From Aneurinibacillus sp. Ricciae_BoGa-3 (GTDB lineage: Bacteria > Bacillota > Bacilli > Aneurinibacillales > Aneurinibacillaceae), in the NCBI RefSeq assembly GCF_028421645.1, contig NZ_CP116887.1, positions 4,647,501-4,711,500 on the forward strand: a DNA stretch of 64,000 bases, read 5' to 3'. Below are positions 1 to 9,230 of this stretch, piece by piece. The position numbers and the translations under genes were made by a program. Position 1 is the first letter of the stretch, and every line of letters begins with the position of its first letter. Below the pieces are notes generated by a model. The model searched no databases. It saw only the letters and a program-made list of their open reading frames with translations, and was not told the origin of the DNA.

Positions 1-496
1 GAAACCTGTTATTTGCCCTACCGAGTTCCTCACGAAACTTTGTTGAGGTTAGACCTATTTCAACAATGTAATGCTGGTAATTTTTAAATACCTTAAGTGA
101 TGTATTCACCAGATCTAGAGGTTGGTCCTTTCCATAGCTGGGGATTGAACTATCTCCTCGCAGTACATCTTTCGAACAACTTTTCCACTTGTCCGCAGCG
201 CGCTTAATAGTTTGGGATAAATTTTTGCTATACATGTTTGGGCATTCTGTTCTGATTCTTTTATAGGCATATCCATGGACGCGCTGATAATTCAAAATGT
301 CTTTATTGTTTGGATACACCCCATGTGTGTCTTTATAAGATGCACTGAACCCATGATACTCCCACGCCAATTGAATTGTACGATTTAATGCGGTTCTGGT
401 TTCTTGCTGTAAAACCCGTAACACCTGTTCAAATGTCTTCCAGTCTGAATCGATTGGTTTAACGATCTGATATCGCATCTCCTTTATAATTTTCAT
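1..496 (-). CDS. cas12f1: Cas12f1-like compact type V nuclease, N-terminal part (cut by window edge)
   Basis: An open frame of 165 codons starts at the ATG at 494-496 and runs off the left edge. GGAGGT lies 6 bases upstream of the ATG (rc of 502-507). The N-terminus has segments that I recall from the Acidibacillus Cas12f1 (AsCas12f1): IVKPxDxDWKxF, LQQETRxALN, GFSxxYKDxHGxYP, VHGYAY, NLSQTIKRA and LRGDxSIPSY. This is the WED/REC part of a miniature RuvC nuclease that acts as a crRNA/tracrRNA-guided dimer. The RuvC and zinc-finger domains, any tracrRNA and any CRISPR array would lie left of the window. A TnpB-type transposon nuclease is the alternative, but the match to Cas12f1 in this region is much closer than to TnpB. 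Confidence 0.82.
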   Translation of the reverse strand, partial: MKIIKEMRYQIVKPIDSDWKTFEQVLRVLQQETRTALNRTIQLAWEYHGFSASYKDTHGVYPNNKDILNYQRVHGYAYKRIRTECPNMYSKNLSQTIKRAADKWKSCSKDVLRGDSSIPSYGKDQPLDLVNTSLKVFKNYQHYIVEIGLTSTKFREELGRANNRF

Positions 497-526
497 TTTT
501 TACCTCCGTTATCATTAATGTTTGCA

Positions 527-568
527 TTATGGTATTTTTTATCCATTGTAACTTAAAAAAATACCATA
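527..568. promoter_or_regulatory. Perfect 14-bp inverted repeat upstream of cas12f1
   Basis: The arms TTATGGTATTTTTT (527-540) and its exact complement (555-568) surround a 14-base loop, about 20 bases upstream of the cas12f1 ribosome site. It could be a repressor operator, an attenuator or a relic terminus of a small element. No function can be assigned from sequence alone. Confidence 0.6.
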
Positions 569-639
569 ACACTCAGGAGTAAGAGATAAAAATATGAGAT
601 GTAAGGTGAAAGAGAGTTTACACATAGTCCACCTTAGGT

Positions 640-1070
640 TTGCGGAAATGTAGTAACAAAAGAGATAAAATCCACACAGGGGACCAAAAGACTCAGAATC
701 GCATAACACCTTATCACCGGCCACTAATGGGTAAAACTGCCGAAGTTCGTTTTCCTTTCCCTTATTTCTCCCCGGGGTTTTCTCAGGATTCTAGGTCTGA
801 AAGGCAGCTTTAAAATCCGTATATTCACCAAATTAACGAATATCCCAATCTCACCCCAACATTTGGGAATCTATCGATTTTGAATGCATTCTTCCCAAAA
901 CTCTGCATCATGACCAGGAGAAATTTTGTAATACTTATACCGGAACGAGTGGATGCCATCCCTTTAAAAGGGGATGTTCCATTACCTTTTCGTAATACGA
1001 TTGCAAATCCACGTTATTCTTCTCATCTCTTCATCTGATACTTCGAAATTTCTTAAAAACTCTAGGAGGC
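640..1070 (-). pseudogene. Relic of a McrB-type / EVE-like modified-DNA reader
   Basis: Reading leftward across several frames and stops, recognisable pieces appear in the right order. First come an acidic segment FEVSDEEMRRITW and YYKISPGHDAEFWEEC (near 1000 to 880), then GEIGI (near 810) and ELRQFYPLVAGDKVL (near 745 to 700). The pattern ISPGxxAxxWxEC ... GxIG ... ELxxFY ... GDKV is what I know from EVE-like/McrB N-terminal domains that read modified cytosine. Stops and frameshifts are frequent, so the gene is dead. The family call is by eye only. Confidence 0.4.
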
Positions 1071-1478
1071 CCTCATATATATAAATGGGGAGAAATCGGT
1101 GAGGGTGAGGGTGATATAAGTAAACAATTTTTCTATAAAAGAGACTCAAAGGATATTCACTCGATGATTAAAACGATGGCAGCGTGACGATGAGGATGTC
1201 GGAATCCAGTCGGTTATTGGACACAAGCGCATGAAAAAATATAAGCGCAGAATAACACAACATTGGGACGAGAACCTATTGAACAGAGATTTTAACGCAG
1301 AAAAGACAAATGAGAAATGGCTAACAGATGTGACCGAAACGAAGCACGGAGCTCACGGAAGGCTTATTTAAGTACGATTTTAGGATTTACACGATGGGTC
1401 ACTAATGTTGCATAAATAAATACAGAATTATCAGATTAATATTTCCCTTAATTATAAGCCAAAAAGGTAAAGACTATT

Positions 1479-2706
1479 GTAAAGGTCGCTCTGTCCATTT
1501 GGTATTTTTATACAGTTAAACCTGTGCAACAACGACTGCTTCATTCCTACGGAATGGTTTGATTAGAAAATCGACGAATCCAAACGGTAGATGTTTTCCA
1601 TAAAGCAGCTTTGAGCCATCGACTAATCTGAAGGACATTCTTTTTGCTGTTTGTCTCAAGTTGAACCAATACATGCAAACAATATACAATGAGTGCTGAA
1701 AAAATTTGATTTTGTATGGCTTTTTCACTCATCCCATAAAATTGCTTGATCATTACGTGCTGCTTTAGCCATTTGAAAAACAATTCAATGGCCCATCTAG
1801 ATCGGTAGATTTCACTGATTTCCTCAGCACTTATATCGAAACGATTCGTGATCAGGCGAAGCTGGTTTCCTTTGGTATCCACGACTTCCAAAAGTCGAAA
1901 GACGTTTTCTGTCCGATTCTGCGTCGTACCGATACACACCATTCGGTCTGATAAAACGGTACTTTCCTTCGGAAGAGAGAAGGAATAGATCTCACGGATG
2001 AAGGCATTCTTCTTGAGACGCGAGACAAAAAAGTATCCATCATCGGTCATCCGGTCAAAGCGTTCGTAATCTACATAGCCACGGTCAAACACGTACATGG
2101 CTTCTTTATCATCGACCAGCACTTCCAGCTGGCCTCGATCATGCTCCCTGGCTGTTGTAATGATCGCTTTATCCGGGTAGGCCGTCTTTTCATCCATGAA
2201 AACTAACCGAAGGTGAAGTTTCACGCCTGCCTTTGTTTTCCGGAACTTCGCCCATTTATAGTGAGTGAGGTTCAAGGGTAAGGTGCTGGAATCAATGACC
2301 TTTAATGGCATGGGCTTTACGCTTTTTTGATGGAACACTTGGATTTTTTGCACGAGATCTAAGAACACACGGGAAAGTATGGCGGGTTCTACGCTATTAT
2401 TTTTTCGGGATAACTGCGAAACACTAATCGAATCAAAACCTACGGTTTTTTGAAGGTCAGTATTGAGTAAAGCATCGCTTAAAGCGTGTAGGCTTTCCGT
2501 CTCTTGTAAGTGTGAAAAAAGAAGAAGCTTGATATAAGATTCAGTCGTCAGTTTTTTTGTATAATAATCTTGCTTGTGGATTTCAATCTGTTCATCTAGA
2601 TCTTGAAAATTTATGGGTGAAATCCATTTACCAAATGAAGAATTTCGTGTATTCTTGTCCATGGTGTTGATCCTTTATATTGGATTTGGACAGGAACCAC
2701 CTGTAC
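1479..2706 (-). mobile_element. IS4-family element (IS4Bsu1-like)
   Basis: The transposase at 1547-2662 is bounded by related imperfect termini. The left end reads AAAGGTCGCTCTGTCCATTT (1481-1500), and the complement of the right end reads ACAGGTGGTTCCTGTCCAAA (2687-2706). The sequence ATTGTAAAGG occurs at 1476-1485 and at 2712-2721. It may be a target duplication that overlaps the left terminus, or a coincidence, so the exact ends are uncertain by about 10 bases. Confidence 0.7.
1547..2662 (-). CDS. IS4-family transposase (IS4Bsu1-like), intact
   Basis: A 371-aa DDE transposase that catalyses cut-and-paste movement of its element. The N-terminus (MDKNTRNSSFGKWISPIN) and the LLLFSHLQETESLHALSDAL helix resemble Bacillus IS4Bsu1. 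Catalytic landmarks in order are VIDSST (first D, near residue 125), VFDRGYVDYERF (second D, near 190) and the YREK-type signature YRSRWAIELFFKWLKQH (E near 294). No internal stop or frameshift is seen, so it may be active. Transcription runs opposite to the neighbouring IS4 element at 2775. Confidence 0.93.
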   Translation of the reverse strand: MDKNTRNSSFGKWISPINFQDLDEQIEIHKQDYYTKKLTTESYIKLLLFSHLQETESLHALSDALLNTDLQKTVGFDSISVSQLSRKNNSVEPAILSRVFLDLVQKIQVFHQKSVKPMPLKVIDSSTLPLNLTHYKWAKFRKTKAGVKLHLRLVFMDEKTAYPDKAIITTAREHDRGQLEVLVDDKEAMYVFDRGYVDYERFDRMTDDGYFFVSRLKKNAFIREIYSFSLPKESTVLSDRMVCIGTTQNRTENVFRLLEVVDTKGNQLRLITNRFDISAEEISEIYRSRWAIELFFKWLKQHVMIKQFYGMSEKAIQNQIFSALIVYCLHVLVQLETNSKKNVLQISRWLKAALWKTSTVWIRRFSNQTIP

Positions 2707-4223
2707 TTTCCATTGTAAAGGATTTTTTTATTGTCAAAAACAATAAATTTAAATATAAGGATGATTCTTAATACCTCAACTTTCGCAGAGAGATAGGCTA
2801 TAAAGATTCTTATTATATAAGGCTTGATAGCGATTCAGAAACACAAGTAGACAACATCACTAAAATATGTACTAAAAATAGAAAAACACCACTCCGTTTG
2901 GTAAAGTAATTGTGCGAGCAATAACTACCATACGGAAGAGGTGTCCTCTATATGATAGAACAAAAACAACAGAAGAATCAACTTCCTAAAGAAATTCAGT
3001 CCGCTTTTACGCAGTTGAAAGTACTACAACACTTGAAAACCGTAGGTTTTAAAAAGCGATTTGGCTTTTCTTACTCCTATCTATTTCAACTTGTCTTTGT
3101 GCTCTTGTTTCATCATAAAAACTGGTTTCGAATGCTGGAAAGTGACCGGGGAGAATCCTTCCCTGGCAAGGATGCCGTCTATCGATTTTTGAATCATGCC
3201 GGACATCCATGGCGCCGTTTTCTGACCTTGTTAAGTACCACTACGCTCGAGAAGGTTCGCCCTTTAACTTCAACCCGGCGCGTAACGGCTTTTATTGTCG
3301 ATGATTCCATGTTTGAACGGAATCGAAGCAAGGCGGTCGAACTGCTTGGGCGGTTCAAAGATCATGCGACAGGCTGTTATTACAAGGGATACCGGATGCT
3401 CACACTCGGTTGGTCTGACGGTCATACCTTCATTCCTGTGGATTTCTCTTTGCTTAGCTCCCTCAAATCGCAAATCAATGGCATCACCGAAGGGATGGAT
3501 AAGCGGACATCCGGCTATAAGCGGCGAATAGAAGCCTTGCGGCCCGCCCCGCAATTGATCCCTGAGATGCTGGATCGTGCTATGGATGCAGGCGTGACGG
3601 CTTCCTATGTACTCATGGACAGTTGGTTTACGCATGCCCCCCTCGTCAAGGAAATCGTCGAAAGAGGACTCCATGCCGTCGGCATGGTCAAAGCAGATAA
3701 TAAACGTTACCAGGTAGGAGTGCAACGTTTGTCATTGCAGGAACTTTACTACGCCGCAGCGCCAGTTAAGAGGAGAAACAAAGGCGTTTTACGTTCCATT
3801 CGCGCCACCTTAGCAGGCATTCCCATTACCATGGTCTTTGTGCGTCACCGTTCGAAGAAAAAGGAATGGTTGGCCATTTTGTGCACCGATTTATCCTTAA
3901 CGGAAGAAGAGATTATTCAAACTTATGGGATCCGCTGGGATATTGAGGTTTTCTTTAAATGCGCAAAATCCTTGCTTCGTCTGCAAAAAGAGTTCCAGGG
4001 TCGTTCTTACGACCTGCTTATTAGTCATACGACCATTGTGTTTTCTCGCTATATTGTATTGGCCTGGCAGCATCGGCAAAGTACGGACGAGCGTTCGTTG
4101 GGCGGTTTATTTCTTGCGCTTTGCGATGAAGTTAGCGAACTGGATTGGGCGATTGCATTACATCAACTCTTCGAGTTGATCACGGATATTGCCAAAAAAA
4201 CCAGCAAGAAACTCTCAAAATTC

Positions 4224-5802
4224 GTAACTACTTAGGTATCTCAAATGTTTTAATAATCTTTAAAAAGGGTATAGTCATCTAATTTCATTGAACGGAAAAG
4301 AAAGAGGATGATGATGATGGAATTTACCCCGGTACAAGTCATGCAAATAAGCAAAGGTGACAAAGAGATCGCCGATTTCATTACTGCATTGCTTGAACAG
4401 AACCGACAGTTGAAAAAAACCGTTGAACAACAGGCGAAACGTATTGTTCAACTCGAATCCCGTGTCCAAGAGCTGGAACGCCAGCTTGGAAGCAATAGCA
4501 GTAATAGTAGTAAACCACCATCGAGCGATGGATTGCGAAAACCAAAGAGCCTTCGGCCTTCTGGTGGGAAGAAAGGTGCCCCGAAGGGGCATGATGGGCA
4601 TACTCTCAAAATGGTAAGCCAACCTGATGAAATTAAATGGCATACCATCGAATCCTGTTCCCGCTGTGCCACTTCCCTTGTCGATTTGCCAGTGGAGGCT
4701 TATACACGTCGGCAAGTGGTCGATCTACCGCTTCCCCGCCTAGTTATTACAGAGCACCGATCAGTTTCAAAATGTTGCCCAAATTGCGGAACCAAACAGC
4801 ACTCTGCATTCCCAGAGAACGTGCAGGCACCGGTTCAGTATGGAGATAGCTGGAAGGCGTGGTGTGCATACCTAAACAACTATCAACACCTGCCTCTTGA
4901 ACGCATCTGCCAATTGTTCGAAGACATGACCGGACACCGTCCAAGCGAAGCTACCTTGCTCAGTCATCTTGAAGCGCTCTCCGTTCAATTGGAACCTATC
5001 GAGAAAGTAATTCGTCAACAACTGGTTAGCAGTGATTTGGTGCATGCGGATGAAACCGGGATGCGTATCGAAAACAAAACGCAGTGGCTGCATACTGTGA
5101 GCAATATCGACTGGACATTGTATAATGTCCATAAAAAACGAGGTAAAGAAGCCCTTAACACCAACGGTGTTTTACCGAATTACACCGGCATCCTAGTCCA
5201 CGATTGTTGGGCACCGTACTTCTCTGACGAATTTCGATTCGAGCATGCACTTTGTGGCGCTCATCTTCTCCGCGAATGCCAGGGAATTATCGATTATGAT
5301 AAACATCAATGGGCAGCCGACATCCAAGCGCTGCTCCGGGAAGCCTGGCAGCAAACAAAAAAACACGGAGGGCTGAGAGACCAGTTGAAGCAAAGGTAAT
5401 AGCTGATCTGGAAACTCGCTACGATCAAATTCTTTTTCGAGGCGCAGAGGAATGGAAAACCCCTCCTCCTGCACCTGATGCTCCTTTAAAAAGGGGCCGA
5501 AAGGCCAAAAGCAAAGCAGCTAACCTTGGCGAGCGATTCATTCTGCACAAAACCGCCATACTGCGGTTTCTTCGAGATGATCGAGTGCCTTTTGACAACA
5601 GTCAAGCAGAACGTGACATTCGAATGATGAAAATCAAGCAGAATATTTCTGGATCCTTCCGTACAGAAGAGGGAGCCAAGCAATTTGCGCGCATCCGCGG
5701 CTTCATTTCCACGCTTCGAAAACAAAAACTGGATGTACTCGCTTCTATTATTTCTGTCATACGCGGTCAGTTTTCATTCGGCTCACTGACCTAAGTAGTT
5801 AC
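4224..5802 (+). mobile_element. IS66-family element (ISBst12-like, tnpC only)
   Basis: The ends GTAACTACTTAGGT (4224) and ACCTAAGTAGTTAC (to 5802) are inverted repeats. The 8-bp duplication CAAAATTC flanks the element at 4216-4223 and 5803-5810, as is usual for IS66. Only 84 bases separate the left end from the transposase gene, so the accessory tnpA and tnpB genes are absent. This is the ISBst12-type arrangement. A rearranged relative lies at 22199-22829. Confidence 0.9.
4308..5794 (+). pseudogene. IS66 transposase TnpC with one frameshift
   Basis: The first frame (4308-5399) holds an N-terminal coiled coil (LEQNRQLKKTVEQQ...VQELERQLGSNSSNSSKPPSS), a zinc-binding segment (CSRCATSLVD...CPNCGTKQ) and the start of the DDE core (LVHADETGMRI, LVHDCWAPYF). 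The second frame (productive from about 5370 to 5794) carries the C-terminal catalytic region NSQAERDIRMMKIKQNISGSFRTEEGA. The switch occurs near 5360-5395, close to a run of seven A residues. This could be a mutation or, less likely, programmed slippage. Together the two parts equal one normal IS66 transposase of about 495 residues. Confidence 0.85.
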
Positions 5803-6403
5803 CAAAATTCATTCAAAATCAACTCCAACAATGGATTTCTGGTTTGCCCAGCTACATCAAGGCTTACCTGCCGAATGTATGCTGCGAAAGTTGAGTTAAT
5901 ACTAAAAAATAATTAATGCAACACTAGTGACGATGGGTCAATTGTAAGAATGCATTAGGTACATCAATAATACTAATGCGTTGATGTTTAAAACCCTGAA
6001 TTTAGCAGAAGCCAATCTGGGTTCCACTCCCCTTTTCCACAGTGGCCGGGGATTAAATACACTTCCCCTGCATTTAAAAGGAAAATTGAGAAAGCAATCA
6101 TGGTGCAAACTATTTCCAGGGTGGGAAGGTGCATTGATAATGGAGCAATGGAAGCATTTTGGGATGAACAAGTACAGTACGTTTCAAAAATTAAAGAAAA
6201 ACATTGAGGAATAAATACAATTTTGTCATCGTTCATGATACAAAAAAGACTAGCGACCTTTAGACCCTTAATATTCAGGGCAAAAGCCGCCTAGTTTCGT
6301 TTATTATTTCCAATGTCTACTCACAGGAGGCAGTTCATTTCATCTTTCCAGACTTTTGACCCAGTAAATCATTATCTTGCTATAGTAAACATTAATATTT
6401 GTG

Positions 6404-7570
6404 TTATTTGTGAGGAATACGTCTCTTTATTATTCGCTTTGGATACTTTGCTTTGCTAGGTGAAATGTAATATCTCACCACATCAACTCGAGAATGGGCG
6501 ATATCTAAACTTGTCAAAAACTTAGCCAGTTCTCCTTTGTTAGGCCATCTTTTTTTGCCTTTCTTAGTATTTTTGTTGATTTTCCGCACCATCTTTTTAT
6601 ACTTTCCTCTAATACAGGGCCGTTCCCTTATCCTGCTTGCAATTTCCTTTTTCAAGTCACGCTCACTCTTTTTTAAATAAATTTCATATTGGCCGGAGGC
6701 ATACGCTTTTCTGAAACTGTGCGCACTAAGAGTTATTTCTCTCCCCCTCTCATCTGTGTGGTTCACACCAGCCCGTCTTGCAGCTGGCGCGATCAGTGAT
6801 TGAATTTGTTTAGCAGCAGCATCTATTGACTTCTGTTGTCCGTTTCGATATGTTATCTTGAACACTGGAGCACCTTGCTTCTTTCCTTTAATAATTTCCG
6901 TGAAAAGTTGTATGGCTTCACTATTCAACCGATGCGAATGCGTCAATCCACCTTTATCATTATGAAATGTGATTGTGCCATTAATTAGATCAATATCTTC
7001 AACTTTCAATCGTAGGCAAGCACTTAATCTCGAACCAGTATAAAGTATGGCAAATAAAAGATCCGCGACAATGGTTTTAATCGGAGATCTTGTCTTGAGA
7101 ATTCCTTGAATCACCAGTTCGCATTCAGATCGTGTCGCTTTTAGCACGGTGCTTTCTTTACTTTTTCTAAATATTTTCTCTTCCTTTAGCATTGTTAGAA
7201 ACTTTCGTTTATCACCTAAGCGCACTTCTCCTTTGTACACAGATGTCACCCGGGTTGCGACACGAAAAAACTCAATCGAATGAAAAAACGTTTTGATCGT
7301 CCAAACCGACTCGGCGGTGTTTTTATACCCTTCCACCTTTTCCCTAATATATTCCTCTGCATGCCTTGGCTTTGCCCGGCTAATATCTGTTATTCCGTAA
7401 TTTGTGTACAAATACCGAGCATATTGCTTGATTCCAATTTTATATCTCCTGTATGTTTTTCCCGCAAGGCGTCCTTTTTTCTTGGAAACGGTGACTCCCT
7501 TTTTCTTTGCCTCTTCACACACACGGTCGATTTTGTGTAAATTTCGTTCATATTGTTCTTGTTTATTCAT
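6404..7570 (-). CDS. Tyrosine recombinase / phage-type integrase
   Basis: A site-specific recombinase of 388 aa that cuts and rejoins DNA through a covalent tyrosine intermediate. An N-terminal SAM-like DNA-binding domain covers roughly residues 40-130. Catalytic residues visible in order are Arg in LLFAILYTGSRLSACLRL, Lys in HNDKGGLTHSHR, HxxR as AHSFRKAYA and a C-terminal H...RYY as IAHSRVDVVRYYIS. The ATG at 7568-7570 is chosen because GGAGG stands 8 bases upstream; a longer frame to 7585 lacks a site. A basic insert of about 60 residues (RPCIRGKYKKMVRKINKNTKKGKK) before the last motif is unusual. No attachment sites or partner genes were found, so its element is unclear. Confidence 0.88.
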   Translation of the reverse strand: MNKQEQYERNLHKIDRVCEEAKKKGVTVSKKKGRLAGKTYRRYKIGIKQYARYLYTNYGITDISRAKPRHAEEYIREKVEGYKNTAESVWTIKTFFHSIEFFRVATRVTSVYKGEVRLGDKRKFLTMLKEEKIFRKSKESTVLKATRSECELVIQGILKTRSPIKTIVADLLFAILYTGSRLSACLRLKVEDIDLINGTITFHNDKGGLTHSHRLNSEAIQLFTEIIKGKKQGAPVFKITYRNGQQKSIDAAAKQIQSLIAPAARRAGVNHTDERGREITLSAHSFRKAYASGQYEIYLKKSERDLKKEIASRIRERPCIRGKYKKMVRKINKNTKKGKKRWPNKGELAKFLTSLDIAHSRVDVVRYYISPSKAKYPKRIIKRRIPHK

Positions 7571-7680
7571 TTTAATATCCTCCAATTTCTTTAATGTTCG
7601 TTAATAGAAAACACTAGTATTTAGATTCTAAAAATAAAAAACAAGTTCCAGGAGTTGCATAGGAAACAATAATCCACAAC

Positions 7681-7845
7681 CGAGACTTACTGGCCAGCAC
7701 AACTCTGCCGGCTCGGTTTATGTTACGTGTGCCTTTGCTTTACAGCATCGGCAGGTACATTTCGCACCTCGTGTTTGGTGACTCACGACTGTCTTAAAGA
7801 GTACCCCAGTGGTGCCGGCGGGGTGACCTTACAAAAATTCACTAC
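7681..7845. other. GC-rich patch with potential structured RNA
   Basis: AACCGAG at 7678-7684 pairs with CTCGGTT at 7712-7718 around GGCC/GCCGG internal pairs, and more GC-rich blocks follow to 7845 (for example GGTGCCGGCGGGGTGACC at 7812). The surroundings are AT-rich. I compared it with c-di-GMP, SAM and cobalamin riboswitch cores without a match on either strand. Confidence 0.3.
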
Positions 7846-8706
7846 ATGTTTTCCACAACTCCAATGGAACTACAGAACCGAAAACAAAACATGTTACGAT
7901 TTATGGCAACCCTCCTTTGTTTACACAGACTCCCGTTGTAATACAATAATCCATCATGCCCGGGTTAACATGGACCGCGAAAAATGGCAACAAAAAAAAC
8001 GCACCATCTTTAGGTACGTTTTGGATTTCTCGATAAGAAACGAGATATATGTATTTTTCGTTTACTCTAGTGAAAGTAACTAAACTGTTGATAGATATAT
8101 GTTTGATGATCAAATTCATCTACACAAACAAAGACATTATTGCATTCTCTATTATTAGTAAAATCCTTTTTACATCATAACCCTTTTTAACACATTTAGA
8201 ATAAATTCCGATTACAAATAGCATCTAATGTGTAAATACTACACAACTTGCTAGTTTTTATCGCGTGTCACTATTCAAGCACGTCATTTTTAGAAAAAAA
8301 CGGGGTAAATACTTTTAAGAGTAGTTGCCGAACAAAGATGGCGTGCATGCATTACATACCTTCACCGGATACTTTTTCGGTCTCCTCAATACCATCTTCA
8401 CCTACATGGAGCCTCGCGGCGACTCCGGATGTTCATGGTCTCTTCCACTTTTCGCAAATAAAGCTTGATTTACCGCAACTTTATAAGCTCCTCTGCCGTT
8501 TCTCCTGTCACTACTCCACCCAGAGCGAGAAACCGCAAAGCGAAGAAAAATAAAATAAACTTGATTAATTTGATATTACCCTTTCATCAACAATAAAACA
8601 ACAAAAAAATTAATGGGAACGTAAAATCATTATACTAACAGCTAGATTGACAGCTCTTTTATAATTCCTGTCAACTAATTTAAATAGACGTCAACAGTAA
8701 TTCGCC

Positions 8707-8745
8707 GTTACCCTGAATAAGTGGACTGTTTGGGTTAGACACTTC
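8707..8745. repeat. Solo terminus of the IS3 element found at 62645-63907
   Basis: GTTACCCTGAATAAGTGGACTGTTT followed by TTAGACACTTC is almost identical to the complement of the right end at 63869-63905. Weaker similarity continues about 40 bases inward, including the region before orfA. No transposase remains, so it is a decayed leftover. Confidence 0.75.
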
Positions 8746-9230
8746 AAATAATTAGCAATCAAGTGGGCAGACGATGGGAGGTGAACAAAGCATTGAACAA
8801 GTACAATAAAATCCGTTCCATTAGCTACTAGCCTACATTTGGTGGCTATTTATTTAAACGTATCATATCTTTCAACCATAGCTACTCGTGTTAACCGTTA
8901 CTAATTATGATGAGGATTTTTTTCCACCGTGATTGCCGCACTCGTAATTTCTTTTAGAACATCCGATTCTATTTGTTTATCCATTATCAGCGTTTACATA
9001 TATACTTTTCCTATATCAGCCGATACATACCTGGAAGGAATTGATTCAAGACAATAGCAATAAATTCATTCTTACAGTACTCACAGTTACATTTCAAATG
9101 TTGCCTCTCTTCAAACTGAGAAAAATCATATTGACTACGCTTTCCATCGCGTTAATAACTGACATATTCACACTCCTCTACTCTCCCAAGAGTTAAATAC
9201 TACTCTTTATTCTAGATTAACCTCACCAAG

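Larger units (their letters stand above)
2952..5894 (+). pseudogene. IS4-family transposase split by IS66
   Basis: The first part (2952-4223) encodes about 424 residues with DDE landmarks IVDDSMFER (first D), LMDSWFTHA (second D) and YGIRWDIEVFFKCAK (YREK-type motif with the catalytic E). The visible frame ends in IS66 sequence at 4235. If the IS66 and one 8-bp duplication are removed, the frame reads on through 5811-5894 (KFIQNQLQQWISGLP...CCES), giving a normal 451-aa protein. The interruption is therefore recent, and the remainder has no other lesion. Confidence 0.88.
2775..5895 (+). mobile_element. Second IS4-family element, interrupted by IS66
   Basis: The terminal inverted repeats CTCAACTTTCGCAG (2775-2788) and CTGCGAAAGTTGAG (5882-5895) are perfect. 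A 7-bp target duplication TTAATAC flanks them (2768-2774 and 5896-5902). The element's transposase is split at 4223 by the IS66 element at 4224-5802. Without the IS66 it would be about 1.53 kb. Confidence 0.88.
1391..5938. mobile_element. Small inverted-repeat element (about 165 bp MITE) inflated by nested IS copies
   Basis: The termini CACTAATGTTGCAT (1400-1413) and ATGCAACACTAGTG (5916-5929) are near-perfect inverted repeats, and both are flanked by the 9-bp direct repeat ACGATGGGT (1391-1399 and 5930-5938). If the two IS4-family elements inside are removed, only roughly 160-170 bp of AT-rich non-coding DNA remain. This is therefore a MITE-like element that inserted in the IS3 relic and then served as a landing site. 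The parent transposase is not known. Confidence 0.7.
1168..6336 (+). pseudogene. IS3-family (IS150 group) OrfB relic split by nested insertions
   Basis: The left fragment (1168-1396) reads HKRMKKYKRRI, then ENLLNRDFNAEKTNEKWLTDVTE, a classic IS150-type OrfB stretch, followed by a frameshift into KAYLSTILGF. The right fragment (5938-6217) continues with LMFKTLNLAEA, LFHSGRG and a weak ...EQWKHFGMNKYSTF, which corresponds to the MESFWGTLK..KYETF region. The IS3 terminus-like TGTCTACTCACAGGAGGCAGTTCA-type end is at 6312-6336. The 5' part is missing, and the middle is interrupted by the 1400-5929 nest flanked by a 9-bp duplication. Coordinates span both fragments. Confidence 0.75.
7586..9230. other. 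Gene-poor, decayed stretch
   Basis: No reading frame here has a convincing start, length and composition. What can be seen is a GC-rich hairpin-containing patch at 7681-7845, a solo IS3 terminus at 8707-8745 and otherwise AT-rich sequence. Short frames such as the one at 8248-8553 show no motif and no ribosome site. Confidence 0.5.

Noticed and set aside
500..1500. Search for a CRISPR array or tracrRNA beside cas12f1
   Set aside because: No repeated 25-40 bp units and no convincing anti-repeat on this side; they would more likely lie left of the window.
7681..7845. Possible c-di-GMP, SAM or cobalamin riboswitch
   Set aside because: None of the conserved core blocks of these classes could be aligned on either strand.
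8248..8553. 101-codon rightward frame
   Set aside because: Low-complexity Ser/His-rich translation, no ribosome site, in a decayed stretch.
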